From Lentisphaerales bacterium (GTDB lineage: Bacteria > Verrucomicrobiota > Lentisphaeria > Lentisphaerales > Lentisphaeraceae): a stretch of 64,000 nt of DNA. Position 1 is the stretch's first letter. Every line of letters starts with the position of its first letter. Where the stretch lies: positions 62,001-126,000 of the forward strand of contig JAKVBD010000002.1 of the NCBI GenBank assembly GCA_022446985.1, read 5' to 3'. The position numbers and the translations under genes were made by a program. Under the pieces are notes generated by a model. The model ran no database searches, was not told where the DNA came from, and saw nothing but the letters and a program-made list of their open reading frames with translations. Shown in pieces: positions 17,482 through 27,059 of this stretch.

Positions 17482-18900
17482 GTGAAAATATTGTTGTGTT
17501 TTGTTCTACTAAGCTTCTCTGCCTTCAACGCTGAAAAGCCGAATATTGTTGTTATTCTCTGTGATGACCTTGGTTACGGTGACCTTGAGTGTTACGGTCA
17601 CCCTCATATAAAAACTCCTCACCTTAATAAAATGGCTGAAGAAGGAATTCTTCTTACCGACTTTTATTCTACAGCCCCGGTTTGCTCACCTTCACGAGTC
17701 GGACTCTTAACTGGCAGAAACCCAAATCGCGCAGGAGTCTACGACTGGATCCCTCCCGGCAACAAACCAAAGTCTGACCTTCGCGACCAGGTCCACATGC
17801 GCAAAGGCGAAATCACCATTCCTATGATGCTCAAAAAAGCCGGATACGCTACAGCTGTTTCAGGTAAATGGCACTGTAACTCAAAGTTTAACTCGTCTGA
17901 CCAACCTCAACCTGTCGATGCCGGATTTGATCACTGGTTTGCGACTCACAACAATGCAGCTCCTTCTCACGCCAACCCCAAAAACTTCGTGCGCAATGGT
18001 AAAGATGTTGGAGCCCTTGAAGGCTACAGTTGTCAATTGGTTGCCGATGAAGCCGTTGAATGGCTAACTAAGCACACTGCTGAAAATAAAGATCAGCCTT
18101 TCTTCCTCTATATGGCATTCCACGAGCCGCATGAGCCCATTGCTTCGCCTGAAGAAATAGTTAAGACTTATGAGGGAGTTGCTAAAAATAAGAAGGAAGC
18201 GACTTACTACGCAAATGTCGATAATATGGATCAAGCCGTTGGTAAACTGATGGCTGCTTTGAAGAAATTAGATATCGACGAAAATACTCTTGTTGTCTTC
18301 TCTTCGGATAATGGTCCTGAAACTCTCAACCGCTACTCAAAAGCCAGTTACTCTTATGGTATTGCCAATCCCCTGCGCGGCATGAAGCTATGGACAACTG
18401 AAGCAGGATTCAGAGTTTGTGGTATAGTTCGCTGGCCTAAAGGAATTAAGAATGCCGGACAGGTTGTCAAGCATCCGGTATCTGCCCTCGATTTCCTCCC
18501 GACTTTCTGTAAACTTGCCGGCATTGAAACTCCTGCAGATCTGGAACTGGATGGCGCAGACTTTACTCCTGCTTTAGATAATAACGCTGTTGAGCGCAAA
18601 AAGCCATTAGTCTGGGCTTTCTACAATGCGCTAAATGGCCAACAACTGGCCATGCGCGATGGCGAATGGAAGGCTATTGCCAAACTTGACCTTAAGAAAT
18701 TCCCGAATCTTCACAAAGGCAATGAAGAGGCTGTGAAAGCTGCCAAGATAACCAATATTGAAATTTATCGCATCACTGAAGACATCGCTGAAGAAAAAAA
18801 TCTCGCAGCTAAATACCCTGAAAAACTACTGGAACTTAAGAAAAAACTTGAAGTCGAATACCAAGCCCTTCTTAAGGGTTCTCACGTCTGGGGAAAATAA
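17482..18900 (+). CDS. Secreted arylsulfatase A-like sulfatase
   Basis: A 472-residue type I sulfatase. Signal peptide about 1-17, metal pair Asp28-Asp29 in ILCDDLGYGD, and active-site Cys68-Ser-Pro-Ser-Arg in APVCSPSRVGLLTGR. SGKWH (Lys/His phosphate-site-like residues) and FSSDNGPE complete the signature. The DDLGYGDL plus CSPSR combination is that of arylsulfatase A/GALNS-like groups and differs from the sulfatase at 15200. Start GTG 17482 has AGGAAAG just upstream. It is separated by about 90 bp from the preceding gene, so it may have its own promoter. Confidence 0.92.
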   Translation: MKILLCFVLLSFSAFNAEKPNIVVILCDDLGYGDLECYGHPHIKTPHLNKMAEEGILLTDFYSTAPVCSPSRVGLLTGRNPNRAGVYDWIPPGNKPKSDLRDQVHMRKGEITIPMMLKKAGYATAVSGKWHCNSKFNSSDQPQPVDAGFDHWFATHNNAAPSHANPKNFVRNGKDVGALEGYSCQLVADEAVEWLTKHTAENKDQPFFLYMAFHEPHEPIASPEEIVKTYEGVAKNKKEATYYANVDNMDQAVGKLMAALKKLDIDENTLVVFSSDNGPETLNRYSKASYSYGIANPLRGMKLWTTEAGFRVCGIVRWPKGIKNAGQVVKHPVSALDFLPTFCKLAGIETPADLELDGADFTPALDNNAVERKKPLVWAFYNALNGQQLAMRDGEWKAIAKLDLKKFPNLHKGNEEAVKAAKITNIEIYRITEDIAEEKNLAAKYPEKLLELKKKLEVEYQALLKGSHVWGK

Positions 18901-18996
18901 TTTGGCATGGCTTTATCTTGATTGGTCATTCTATTGTTGAATATTAGCCATTCGGTAATATTCATTGTTTATAAATAATTTAAAAATCAAAGATAA

Positions 18997-21900
18997 ATGA
19001 CCAAACTTACGACAAAGTTTAAATCATGGTTCTCGGCAAGCTTTAGGAATAGAGGCAAGGCTTACTTCCAGATGAATCGTGTTAAAAAGTTTACTGAAAG
19101 CAACGATCATTATCTGGAAGTACAGGTTAAAGGCAGTTCCAACTACGATGTATTTCTCGAGGTCGACGAAGACACAGTTTATGCCTCCTGTACTTGCCCT
19201 GTAGAGGGCTTATGTAAACATATTTGGGCTGTTTTATTATCTGTTGATGAAAATCAAAAACTGGCTAGTGCTCGAGATAAAGGTGTTACAGAACTGGAAT
19301 TTGAATATCCTGAATTCAGTAGTTCTAATGATGACAATTTTAATTTAGCACCGCAAAGCCTCTTCGAACATTACAAAAAAACAGACTCTCATTCATTAGA
19401 AGTAAGAGTATTTAAATCTCGAACTCACTGGGGTGGATTTCAAACAGGCATGGAACTTATTCACGCTCTAGAGAAACATGCATACGAATACCCCAATGGC
19501 TTACTGGTCAATAACAAAAAACTTTTCTGGCAAAAGGCTGAAATTGCCAATATGGGCTATCCATTTGGATTTGAAAAAAATTATAATCCAGACTTCGAAG
19601 ACAGCCTCAAAGTTTTAGAAGAAAAGAATTTTTCTGTCAGTCACATTGATCGGTTCGGCCCTGAAGAAGAAATTGTTTATCATATAGATCTTCAAGATTC
19701 AAATTCAGGTATTTTCAATTTCAATGCATATGTGCGAAAGAAAAAGGCAGATGGTGATTGGGGGGCTTTGAGAAATGATGAAAATTCTATCTGTAATGCT
19801 TTAAGTCCACTTGATTTTGACATCATGAAAATGTTGGGGGCTCAATTTGAAAGTTACTATAAAGACTTTAGAAAACTTAGCGCTACTGCCGGAAGTTTTA
19901 ATACACTCCTGCCAATCCTTCTTAAAAGTAACAGATGTTACTTTGTTGACGATAATGTTGAAATTCCACTGAAACTATCAGAAACTGATGAAGTTCTTAA
20001 ATTTATTATTCAAATTAAAAAGACCTCAAGTAAGTATATCATCACCCCTTTACTGACGACTACATCCCAAAAAAGTATAGCTTTAAAAGATTTACAGTTT
20101 TTCAATTGTCATGGCTATCTCTACAATGGCATTTGGAGTTCAATTGACCTCTCAGTTCATAAATATACCTTGGCTGTTTTTGAAAAATGTCAGGAACTTA
20201 AACTTACCAAAAAGCAGTTTGATCAATTTCACTCAAAGTTCACACAACTTCCGGATCTTCCTGAAGTTTTATTACCTGAAAATATCGAGAGAAATGAATA
20301 TACTCCTGAGCTCAAGAAAACTATAATTTTTGAACCACATCACCAAAAACTTCGCAATCAAGAGCAATCAAAAGTTGAATACATTTTTGAATATGATGAG
20401 CATTCATTCTCACTTAATGATTACGTACTTGGCAAACAAACTGATCAAGGCTTTTTAAAGAGGGATATTGAGGCTGAAGAAATTGCTATTGATGAGATCC
20501 GGAAATGCAACGTTCGACTTTCAAAAGATGAAGATATATTAATTACAAATAAAGAATTATTTAAAAACATTCACTTTCTGGTTTCCAAGCATTGGAAGAT
20601 TAAGTACAAGGGTAAAATAGTCCGTCCAAAAGGAAAGCTTCAAGTCAAAGTTTCAAGCGGTATTGACTGGCTTGAGCTTGATGGAAAACTAGATTTTGAA
20701 AATACTTCACTATCACTTAAGAAGCTTCTTGATCAGCTAAACAGTGCAGATAATTTAATCACGCTAAGTGATGGTTCATTAGGTTTCCTTGATGGGCAGG
20801 AAGTCAATCGTCTGGAAAAACTGCTACACCTCGGTAAAAAATCAAAAGACAACTTTCACTTTGAACTGAGTCAGGCATTTATAATAGACGCTTTACTTGC
20901 CGAACAGCCAGAAGTTACTTTCGATGAAAAGTTCAGTGAGATAAAAAATAAACTGGCAAATTTCAAAGGATTAACAAACAAAACTGCACCAAGAAGCTTT
21001 AAGGGTAAATTAAGACCTTACCAACAAGAAGGCTTAGCATGGTTAAACTTCACTCAAGAATTTGGCTTGGGAGCTTGCCTTGCTGATGACATGGGCTTGG
21101 GAAAAACTGTTCAGATTATTGCTTTGCTTGAACAACGTCGATTGAAAAAAGTTACAAAACCGACCTTGATTGTAGTCCCCACTTCACTCATCTTTAACTG
21201 GCAAAGCGAGTTTAATAAATTTGCAGAGAAAATAACCGTCCTCAACTATACCGGCCTTAGTCGAAAGTCTCTTCAAAAGAATCTGCAAAAAATGAATGTT
21301 GTCCTGACTACCTATGGAATTTTAAGAAGAGATATTGATTTTTTAAAAGTCCAAGACTGGGATTATGCTATCCTTGACGAAGGACAAGCTATTAAAAACG
21401 CAAATACTGCTTCAGCTAAAGCAACCCGTTTATTGGTGGCCGATCATCGCTTGATCATGAGTGGCACTCCCATAGAAAACCACCTTGGGGAACTCTGGAG
21501 CTTATTTGACTTTTTAAATCCAGGCATGCTTGGTTCACTAAAAGCCTTTGAAAATTTCAGTGCAGAAACCAAAGATAAAAAAACTCTGGAAGCTTTCAGC
21601 AAGGCTCTAAAACCGATGATTCTAAGAAGAAAAAAAGAAGATGTTCTTAAAGATTTACCAGACAAGACTGAACAGACTCTTTTCTGTGAAATGAACAGTG
21701 AACAAACCAAATTCTACAAAGAATTACGCGATAGTTACCGCAGAGATATACTTGCTAAAGATGATACTGAAATTAAAAGAGGAAAGTTAGAAATTCTCCA
21801 GGCACTTACCCGCCTTCGTCAAGCTGCCTGCCACCCAGGCTTGATCGATCCTGAATGGAACTATGAGAGTTGTAAATTGGACATGGTTATTCCGCAAATT

Positions 21901-22374
21901 CTGGAGGCCATAGATGAAGGGCATAAAGTTTTGGTGTTTTCACAATTTAGTAAATTTCTATCACTTGTCCGTAAAAAGCTCGACATCGAAAAGGTGAGTT
22001 ATGAATATCTTGATGGCCGTACAAGAAAAAGAGAAGAGAAAGTTAAAAAGTTTCAGGAAGACGAAAACTGTAAACTATTCCTTATTAGCTTAAAAGCCGG
22101 CGGTACTGGTCTGAACCTTACAAAAGCTGATTATGTTTTCATCCTTGACCCTTGGTGGAATCCAGCAAGTGAAGCACAGGCAATTGACCGGGCTCACCGC
22201 ATAGGTCAATCCAGAAAGGTTTTTGCATACAGAGTTATCGCAAAAGACACAATTGAAGAAAAGATTCTTGAACTGCAAGATTCGAAAAGAAACCTTGCTG
22301 ACTCAATTTTATCTGACGATAATAAAGGACTAAAAAATCTAACTAAGCAAGATCTGGAAATTCTTTTTTCATGA
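18997..22374 (+). CDS. SWIM zinc-finger SNF2/Rad54-type helicase
   Basis: An 1125-residue cytosolic ATPase. The N-terminal SWIM zinc finger has Cys65, Cys67, Cys73 and His75 (SCTCPVEGLCKH). A long middle region of unknown fold follows, then the SNF2 core: Walker A DDMGLGKT (697-704), Walker B LDEGQ (793-797), LIMSGTPIEN, and in the C-terminal helicase lobe LISLKAGGTGLNL and QAIDRAHRIGQ. These translocases move along double-stranded DNA and remodel protein-DNA complexes; bacterial SWIM-SNF2 proteins are widespread but mostly unstudied. Its neighbours are unrelated degradative genes, so the location says little about its role. No clear SD. Confidence 0.92.
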   Translation: MTKLTTKFKSWFSASFRNRGKAYFQMNRVKKFTESNDHYLEVQVKGSSNYDVFLEVDEDTVYASCTCPVEGLCKHIWAVLLSVDENQKLASARDKGVTELEFEYPEFSSSNDDNFNLAPQSLFEHYKKTDSHSLEVRVFKSRTHWGGFQTGMELIHALEKHAYEYPNGLLVNNKKLFWQKAEIANMGYPFGFEKNYNPDFEDSLKVLEEKNFSVSHIDRFGPEEEIVYHIDLQDSNSGIFNFNAYVRKKKADGDWGALRNDENSICNALSPLDFDIMKMLGAQFESYYKDFRKLSATAGSFNTLLPILLKSNRCYFVDDNVEIPLKLSETDEVLKFIIQIKKTSSKYIITPLLTTTSQKSIALKDLQFFNCHGYLYNGIWSSIDLSVHKYTLAVFEKCQELKLTKKQFDQFHSKFTQLPDLPEVLLPENIERNEYTPELKKTIIFEPHHQKLRNQEQSKVEYIFEYDEHSFSLNDYVLGKQTDQGFLKRDIEAEEIAIDEIRKCNVRLSKDEDILITNKELFKNIHFLVSKHWKIKYKGKIVRPKGKLQVKVSSGIDWLELDGKLDFENTSLSLKKLLDQLNSADNLITLSDGSLGFLDGQEVNRLEKLLHLGKKSKDNFHFELSQAFIIDALLAEQPEVTFDEKFSEIKNKLANFKGLTNKTAPRSFKGKLRPYQQEGLAWLNFTQEFGLGACLADDMGLGKTVQIIALLEQRRLKKVTKPTLIVVPTSLIFNWQSEFNKFAEKITVLNYTGLSRKSLQKNLQKMNVVLTTYGILRRDIDFLKVQDWDYAILDEGQAIKNANTASAKATRLLVADHRLIMSGTPIENHLGELWSLFDFLNPGMLGSLKAFENFSAETKDKKTLEAFSKALKPMILRRKKEDVLKDLPDKTEQTLFCEMNSEQTKFYKELRDSYRRDILAKDDTEIKRGKLEILQALTRLRQAACHPGLIDPEWNYESCKLDMVIPQILEAIDEGHKVLVFSQFSKFLSLVRKKLDIEKVSYEYLDGRTRKREEKVKKFQEDENCKLFLISLKAGGTGLNLTKADYVFILDPWWNPASEAQAIDRAHRIGQSRKVFAYRVIAKDTIEEKILELQDSKRNLADSILSDDNKGLKNLTKQDLEILFS

Positions 22375-22447
22375 ATAAATAGACGAATCTGTCCTTATTT
22401 TTTGATCTTCTCCGAAAAAGCTTTTAATGTAAACTCGGAGAAAACAC

Positions 22448-23698
22448 ATGAACAGACGACATTTTTTACAAGGCACAGGTGCTTTACTTTCCTTACCATT
22501 TCTAGAAGCTCTTGCAGACAAAAAAAGTTCTGTACCTATGCGCCTGATGTTCATTGGCTTCCCCTGGGGGGTGACAAATAAAAATTACTGGTTCCCAGAG
22601 GATACCGGTAAAAACTTTAAACTCAGCAAGGGTTTGAAGCCTTTGCAAAAACACCAAAACGACCTGACTATTTTCAAGAATATCTCGCCTCTGCACAACT
22701 CACACCATCCGCACAATACCCTCGCCTATTACCTGACCTGCAAAGACTTCAAAGAGCCTAAAGGCGGGGCGTATGACAAGATATCTTGTGATCAGCTTGC
22801 TGCTGAAAAGCTTGGTGTAGAGACGAGATATTCTTCTTTACAGTTAACCTCAAATGGCAATGAAGGAGCCGGCAAAGGACTTTCATTAGCTTGGGATAAG
22901 TACGGTAAACCTGTTCCCGGTTACACTGACCCGGTTGCTTTGTTTAATGAACTTTTTGGGAATGGCAAAGTCTCAGTTGCGGAACGACGCCAAATGATCA
23001 ACAAAGAAAGAAGTATCATGGATGCCTTCCGTGATCAGAGCCGCTCTCTTGAAAAGAAAGTTTCCAAAACAGACAAAGACAAATTGGATGAGTACTTCAC
23101 TTCTATCCGTCATATTGAAAAAAGCCTCGCCAAAACCGAGCAGTGGATCGATACTCCAAAACCGAAAGCTGGAATGCCTGCTCCTAAAAAAGGATTAAAA
23201 GGCACGGCCCACATCAAAGTCATGTATGATCTTATGATTGCGGCTATTCAGACCGATCTTACCAGAGTCATCACTTATCGCCAACCATTAAATGACTTAC
23301 TTAAGGAACTTAGCCTGAGTAATGCTCACCCAATCAATCACCATGGCGGCAAACAGGAACTGGTTGATCAATCAGTTACTAAAGATGCTGCTCAGACTAA
23401 ACTATTTTCATACATGATAGACCGTTTAAAAGACATCAAAGAAATCGATGGTTCACGTCTATTCGACAACGTCATTTTAACTTACGGCAGTGGTGTTCGT
23501 TCCGGCCATGCAAACATAAATTTACCAGTCATCGTGACTGGGGGCGGACAAGGGAAGATCAAGCCAGCGGGTTACATCGAGCTAGCTGAAAATAACCGTA
23601 GACTCAGTAACCTCTGGCTGACGATCTTGCAGAGTGCCGGCATTGAACAAGAGAAGTTCTCCCATAGTACGGGCACTATTTCGGAGATCATGGCATGA
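22448..23698 (+). CDS. DUF1552 family protein with twin-arginine-like signal
   Basis: A 416-residue protein, paralogue of those at 13127 and 52010. N-terminal signal NRRHFLQGTGALLSLPFLEA. It has the family blocks: FPEDTGKNFKLSKGLKPL, DQLAAEKLG, LAWDKYGKPVPGYTDP, and the C-terminal NVILTYGSGVRSGHAN. Function unknown; exported partner of the DUF1592 cytochrome encoded immediately downstream with a 4-bp ATGA overlap. GGAG lies upstream of the ATG. The gene order (DUF1552 first) is the reverse of the other two pairs in the window. Confidence 0.86.
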   Translation: MNRRHFLQGTGALLSLPFLEALADKKSSVPMRLMFIGFPWGVTNKNYWFPEDTGKNFKLSKGLKPLQKHQNDLTIFKNISPLHNSHHPHNTLAYYLTCKDFKEPKGGAYDKISCDQLAAEKLGVETRYSSLQLTSNGNEGAGKGLSLAWDKYGKPVPGYTDPVALFNELFGNGKVSVAERRQMINKERSIMDAFRDQSRSLEKKVSKTDKDKLDEYFTSIRHIEKSLAKTEQWIDTPKPKAGMPAPKKGLKGTAHIKVMYDLMIAAIQTDLTRVITYRQPLNDLLKELSLSNAHPINHHGGKQELVDQSVTKDAAQTKLFSYMIDRLKDIKEIDGSRLFDNVILTYGSGVRSGHANINLPVIVTGGGQGKIKPAGYIELAENNRRLSNLWLTILQSAGIEQEKFSHSTGTISEIMA

Positions 23699-26097
23699 AG
23701 TACTTGATATTCCTAAGCTTCTTAACGACTTCAATCCTGGCCGACAACTTTTTCGCTAAAGTAAAACCATTTTTAGAAAAGCACTGTGTTTCCTGTCATG
23801 GAGAAAAAAAGCAGAAAGGCAAGCTTCGTCTCGACAATCTTTCGACTGATTTCTCTGATCTGGAAATAGCCGAAGAGTGGCAGTTTATTCTCGACGAATT
23901 AAATGGCGCTACCATGCCTCCGGAAGATGAACCTCAACCGACTAAAGAAGAGCTTACGGAAATTCTCGAGAGTTTAACATACAAGATCGAAGAAGCCAAG
24001 AAAATCCACTATGGCAAAGACCGCCAGACTGTCATGCGCCGTCTCAATAAGCGCGAATACATCAACACCATGTATGAATTAACCGGCTACAAATTTAAAG
24101 ATGAAGAGGTTATTTCTGATCAATCAACCGCCAAGTACGATAATCATGGTGAAGGACTGTTTGTGTCCTCATTCCTCCTTGGAAAATACCGCCAATATGC
24201 CTTCAAGGCCCTTGACAAAGCCCTAGAAAAGAAGACTTCGAAAGCCATTAATTTTGAGGCTTCTCCCGCACAGAGCCACAATGCTGTACTACGCAAAAAA
24301 ATGAGTGAAATCAAAAAAGCCAATTTCAAAAAAGCTAATAACCAAAAAAGAACATTTAATCTAAAGCCAGAGTACGATTACTACAAAAGCTATCTAGCTC
24401 AACCGGATGTTGACAAAGGTCTTCTTGTCGATAAGTTACAGGATTTCAAAGTTAAAATCTCTAATACTAAATCACCTCTTTTCCCTGGCGAAGCTAACTA
24501 CAAACTGAGATTTAAAGGCTCTGTAAAAAATCTAAAGCCAGGCACTAAAGCTTACTTAGTCATTGCCAATGATAAAAAATCAAAATACAAACGCCATATC
24601 GATATTTCAGATGGAGTTAACGGCTCATTCGACATTGAAATTGATGCCTTCTGCGCCATAAAATCCGTCCTGAATCTAAGCTTTTACACAGAAGTCTCTT
24701 CGAATAATAAGAAAAAGAAGCGCAAAGGTAAGAGGAATTCTTTTCCAAAGCTCGATCCTAAAGCACCTAAGCTGCACTTAAGTTACGTTTCTATTAATTA
24801 TCAAGCTGAGAGCGTCGCAAGTAATGCTTTTGCTAAGATCTTCTCCACAACTAAAAAAAGCACAGATTCAGATGAAGAATACGCTGAAAGAATCATCAAA
24901 AACTTTGTTCAGAAAGCTTACCGCGGGCAGCCTGCCTCAGATAAATTCACAAGCTTACTAGTTGATCTTTATAAAAATAATATCAGTGATGGATTAAGTA
25001 AAATAGACTCCATCAAAGAACCTTTAGCAATTGTCCTGTCATCACCAAAATTTATTTATCTTTCAGAGGATAGCAGCACCGACAGCAAATTTGTGACTAA
25101 TCTTGAAACTGCAGTTCGTCTTTCTTATTTTCTATGGAGTTCGCCGCCGGATAAAGAACTGTACAACCTTGCTTATTCTGGAAAATTAAGCAATCAAGCC
25201 ACTCTAAACTCTCAAGTTATTCGTATGCTAAAAGATAAACGTTCCAATTCACTGGCTGAAGGTTACTTAAACAAATGGCTACATATGGAGGCTCTGGATA
25301 TCATCGAAGTTAAAAACAACTTTGAAGGCCCTAAGTCCTACAGCCTTGCAATCGAAGATTTCTTAAGAAAAGAACCTCTTGAATTCTTTAGAAAACTGGC
25401 TCTCGAAAACCTCAGTATAATTAACATGCTTGATTCCGATTTTGTCACCGTCAATCAAACTCTGGCGTCCTACTACAATCTGCCAAATAAAATCTCTGAG
25501 AATAAATTTGAAACAGTAAAACTGGAGAAAAACTCACCTCGTGGGGGCTTACTTGGTATGGGCGCGATCCTGGCAATGAATGGCAATGGCGACAGAAGTT
25601 CACCGGTCTTGCGCGGTAACTTTGTTCTGACCAGAATGATGGGCATGGCCTCACCTCCTCCGCCACCCAATGTACCTGATCTTGAAGTACAGACCAAAGG
25701 AAATATCAAAGAGAGACTGGCCGACCACCAGGCAAAACCACAGTGTGCTTCTTGCCACAAGCGTATCGACCCTGCCGGTTTTGGTCTAGAGTCCTTCGAT
25801 CAATCCGGCCAATGGATTGGCATTAACAAAGAAAACAAAACTATCGTCGTAGGTAAACTGCCTTCTCTTGGTCAATACAAAAACTTCTTTGATCAGCGCC
25901 AACTACTACTTAAAAACAAAGATAACTTCGCCAAAGGATTCATCGAGAACCTCGCTAGTTACGCCTTTGCCAGAAAAGTAGGCTTTAGCGATGCGACTCT
26001 CATCGACAAACTGAGCTCAGAGGCAAAGTCAAACGATTACAAACTAAGAGATATCATCTGCGCTATCGTCAGCAGTGACGAATTTCGTCTTAAATGA
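23695..26097 (+). CDS. Secreted PSCyt1/DUF1592-family cytochrome protein
   Basis: An 800-residue exported protein with a signal peptide (about 1-16). The N-terminal haem site is Cys31-Val-Ser-Cys34-His35. DUF1587 (RRLNKREYINTMYELTG), DUF1592 (FVQKAYRG...YFLWSSPPDKEL), DUF1588 (SPVLRGNFVL...PPPPNVPDL) with CxxCH at Cys684-His688, and DUF1585 at the end follow. The middle (about 190-365) is a divergent beta-rich and lysine-rich insert (KKKKRKGKR). Two covalent haems suggest an electron-transfer or oxidative role outside the cytoplasm; the substrate is unknown. Translated in coupling with the DUF1552 gene. Confidence 0.86.
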   Translation: MKYLIFLSFLTTSILADNFFAKVKPFLEKHCVSCHGEKKQKGKLRLDNLSTDFSDLEIAEEWQFILDELNGATMPPEDEPQPTKEELTEILESLTYKIEEAKKIHYGKDRQTVMRRLNKREYINTMYELTGYKFKDEEVISDQSTAKYDNHGEGLFVSSFLLGKYRQYAFKALDKALEKKTSKAINFEASPAQSHNAVLRKKMSEIKKANFKKANNQKRTFNLKPEYDYYKSYLAQPDVDKGLLVDKLQDFKVKISNTKSPLFPGEANYKLRFKGSVKNLKPGTKAYLVIANDKKSKYKRHIDISDGVNGSFDIEIDAFCAIKSVLNLSFYTEVSSNNKKKKRKGKRNSFPKLDPKAPKLHLSYVSINYQAESVASNAFAKIFSTTKKSTDSDEEYAERIIKNFVQKAYRGQPASDKFTSLLVDLYKNNISDGLSKIDSIKEPLAIVLSSPKFIYLSEDSSTDSKFVTNLETAVRLSYFLWSSPPDKELYNLAYSGKLSNQATLNSQVIRMLKDKRSNSLAEGYLNKWLHMEALDIIEVKNNFEGPKSYSLAIEDFLRKEPLEFFRKLALENLSIINMLDSDFVTVNQTLASYYNLPNKISENKFETVKLEKNSPRGGLLGMGAILAMNGNGDRSSPVLRGNFVLTRMMGMASPPPPPNVPDLEVQTKGNIKERLADHQAKPQCASCHKRIDPAGFGLESFDQSGQWIGINKENKTIVVGKLPSLGQYKNFFDQRQLLLKNKDNFAKGFIENLASYAFARKVGFSDATLIDKLSSEAKSNDYKLRDIICAIVSSDEFRLK

Positions 26098-26111
26098 TAT
26101 TCGATATACCT

Positions 26112-26169
26112 AACCACGAAGATCAAAAGAGAAGAAGGAGAGCTTCTTTACCTTTCACTCTTCGTGGTT
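26112..26169 (+). terminator. Hairpin after the second DUF1552/DUF1592 pair
   Basis: AACCACGAAG (26112-26121) pairs perfectly with CTTCGTGGTT (26160-26169); the 38-base loop can form a smaller AGAAG/CTTCT stem. It is followed by TATTTTT. It may act as a terminator; equally it may be a dispersed palindromic repeat. Confidence 0.5.
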
Positions 26170-26211
26170 TATTTTTCGAGGGTCATAACATCAATCTGGG
26201 AGCACTGGCGG

Positions 26212-26314
26212 CCCGCCGGTCTATTCAGCGAATCAACTGAAATCCTCGCGCCTCCACCTCTGCGTGAGTTTTTTTCAGCGAAAAATCATCACCTGCCCCG
26301 CCGGTCTATTCAGC
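26212..26314 (+). repeat. 18-bp direct repeat pair in a 350-bp intergenic region
   Basis: CCCGCCGGTCTATTCAGC occurs exactly at 26212-26229 and 26297-26314. The rest of 26098-26447 contains the hairpin above, GC-rich fragments and, close to the next gene, a possible promoter (TTTTATAATGG near 26415). No gene is seen. Confidence 0.75.
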
Positions 26315-26447
26315 ATCCCTAATATCAATAAAATCCTGTAAACCATGTTAATCCTTTGTAAAAATCTTCCATCTCCAACCCATAAACTTGCAATGCTGCA
26401 CTACGACAAATTATCTTTTATAATGGTCTAAAAATAAAAAGAACTTC

Positions 26448-27059
26448 ATGAGCGACGAAAACTGGAATACACGACTATCTCTCCTGCAACGGGCTAAAAA
26501 CCCCGATGACCATCAGGCCTGGGACGATTTTGCCAGCTACTATTTCGATTTCGTCAAAGTCATCCTCTATAAAATGGGCGTCAACCAGAACGACAAAGAT
26601 GACCTGACTCAAGAAGTTCTTCTATCCCTCTGGAAATCCCTACCCAAGTTCGAACTGGATAAATCTCGAGCTAGATTCCGCACCTGGATGAGTTCCATCA
26701 TTCATCGCCGCGTTGTCGACCACTACCGCAAGGTCAATCGTCTTTCAACCAAAGAAGAAAAGCTTCGCGACGAACAAGAAGTTTTACCAACTATGTCAGA
26801 ACCGGAGATTGAGAACATCATCCAATCCGAATGGGAAGCTTACATCGTCAAAAAAGCCATGCAGCGCGTAGCCCCTATATTCTCAGGCAAAGCCATGGAA
26901 GTCTTTCAAATGAGCATGGATAACATAGATCCCGATGAAATCTGTCAGAAACTCGACCTGAAGCGCAATTCAGTCATCAAACTCAAAAACCGCGTCAAAG
27001 AAAGACTGCTAGTCGAAATCCAGAACCTCAAACAAGAATTGGATTTAATGAATGACTGA
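26448..27059 (+). CDS. ECF-type sigma-70 family factor
   Basis: A 203-residue sigma factor with only regions 2 and 4. Region 2: DDLTQEVLLSLWKSLPKF (the D-Q-E core-binding helix, about 63-80) and FRTWMSSIIHRRVVDHYRK (DNA recognition, about 84-103). Region 4: a helix-turn-helix DPDEICQKLDLKRNSVIKL near 163-181. There is no anti-sigma gene beside it; instead it overlaps by 8 bp a membrane Ser/Thr kinase, a linkage known for several ECF groups of planctomycete-type bacteria, in which the kinase is thought to control the sigma factor. A paralogous pair is at 53317-56008. Confidence 0.9.
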   Translation: MSDENWNTRLSLLQRAKNPDDHQAWDDFASYYFDFVKVILYKMGVNQNDKDDLTQEVLLSLWKSLPKFELDKSRARFRTWMSSIIHRRVVDHYRKVNRLSTKEEKLRDEQEVLPTMSEPEIENIIQSEWEAYIVKKAMQRVAPIFSGKAMEVFQMSMDNIDPDEICQKLDLKRNSVIKLKNRVKERLLVEIQNLKQELDLMND

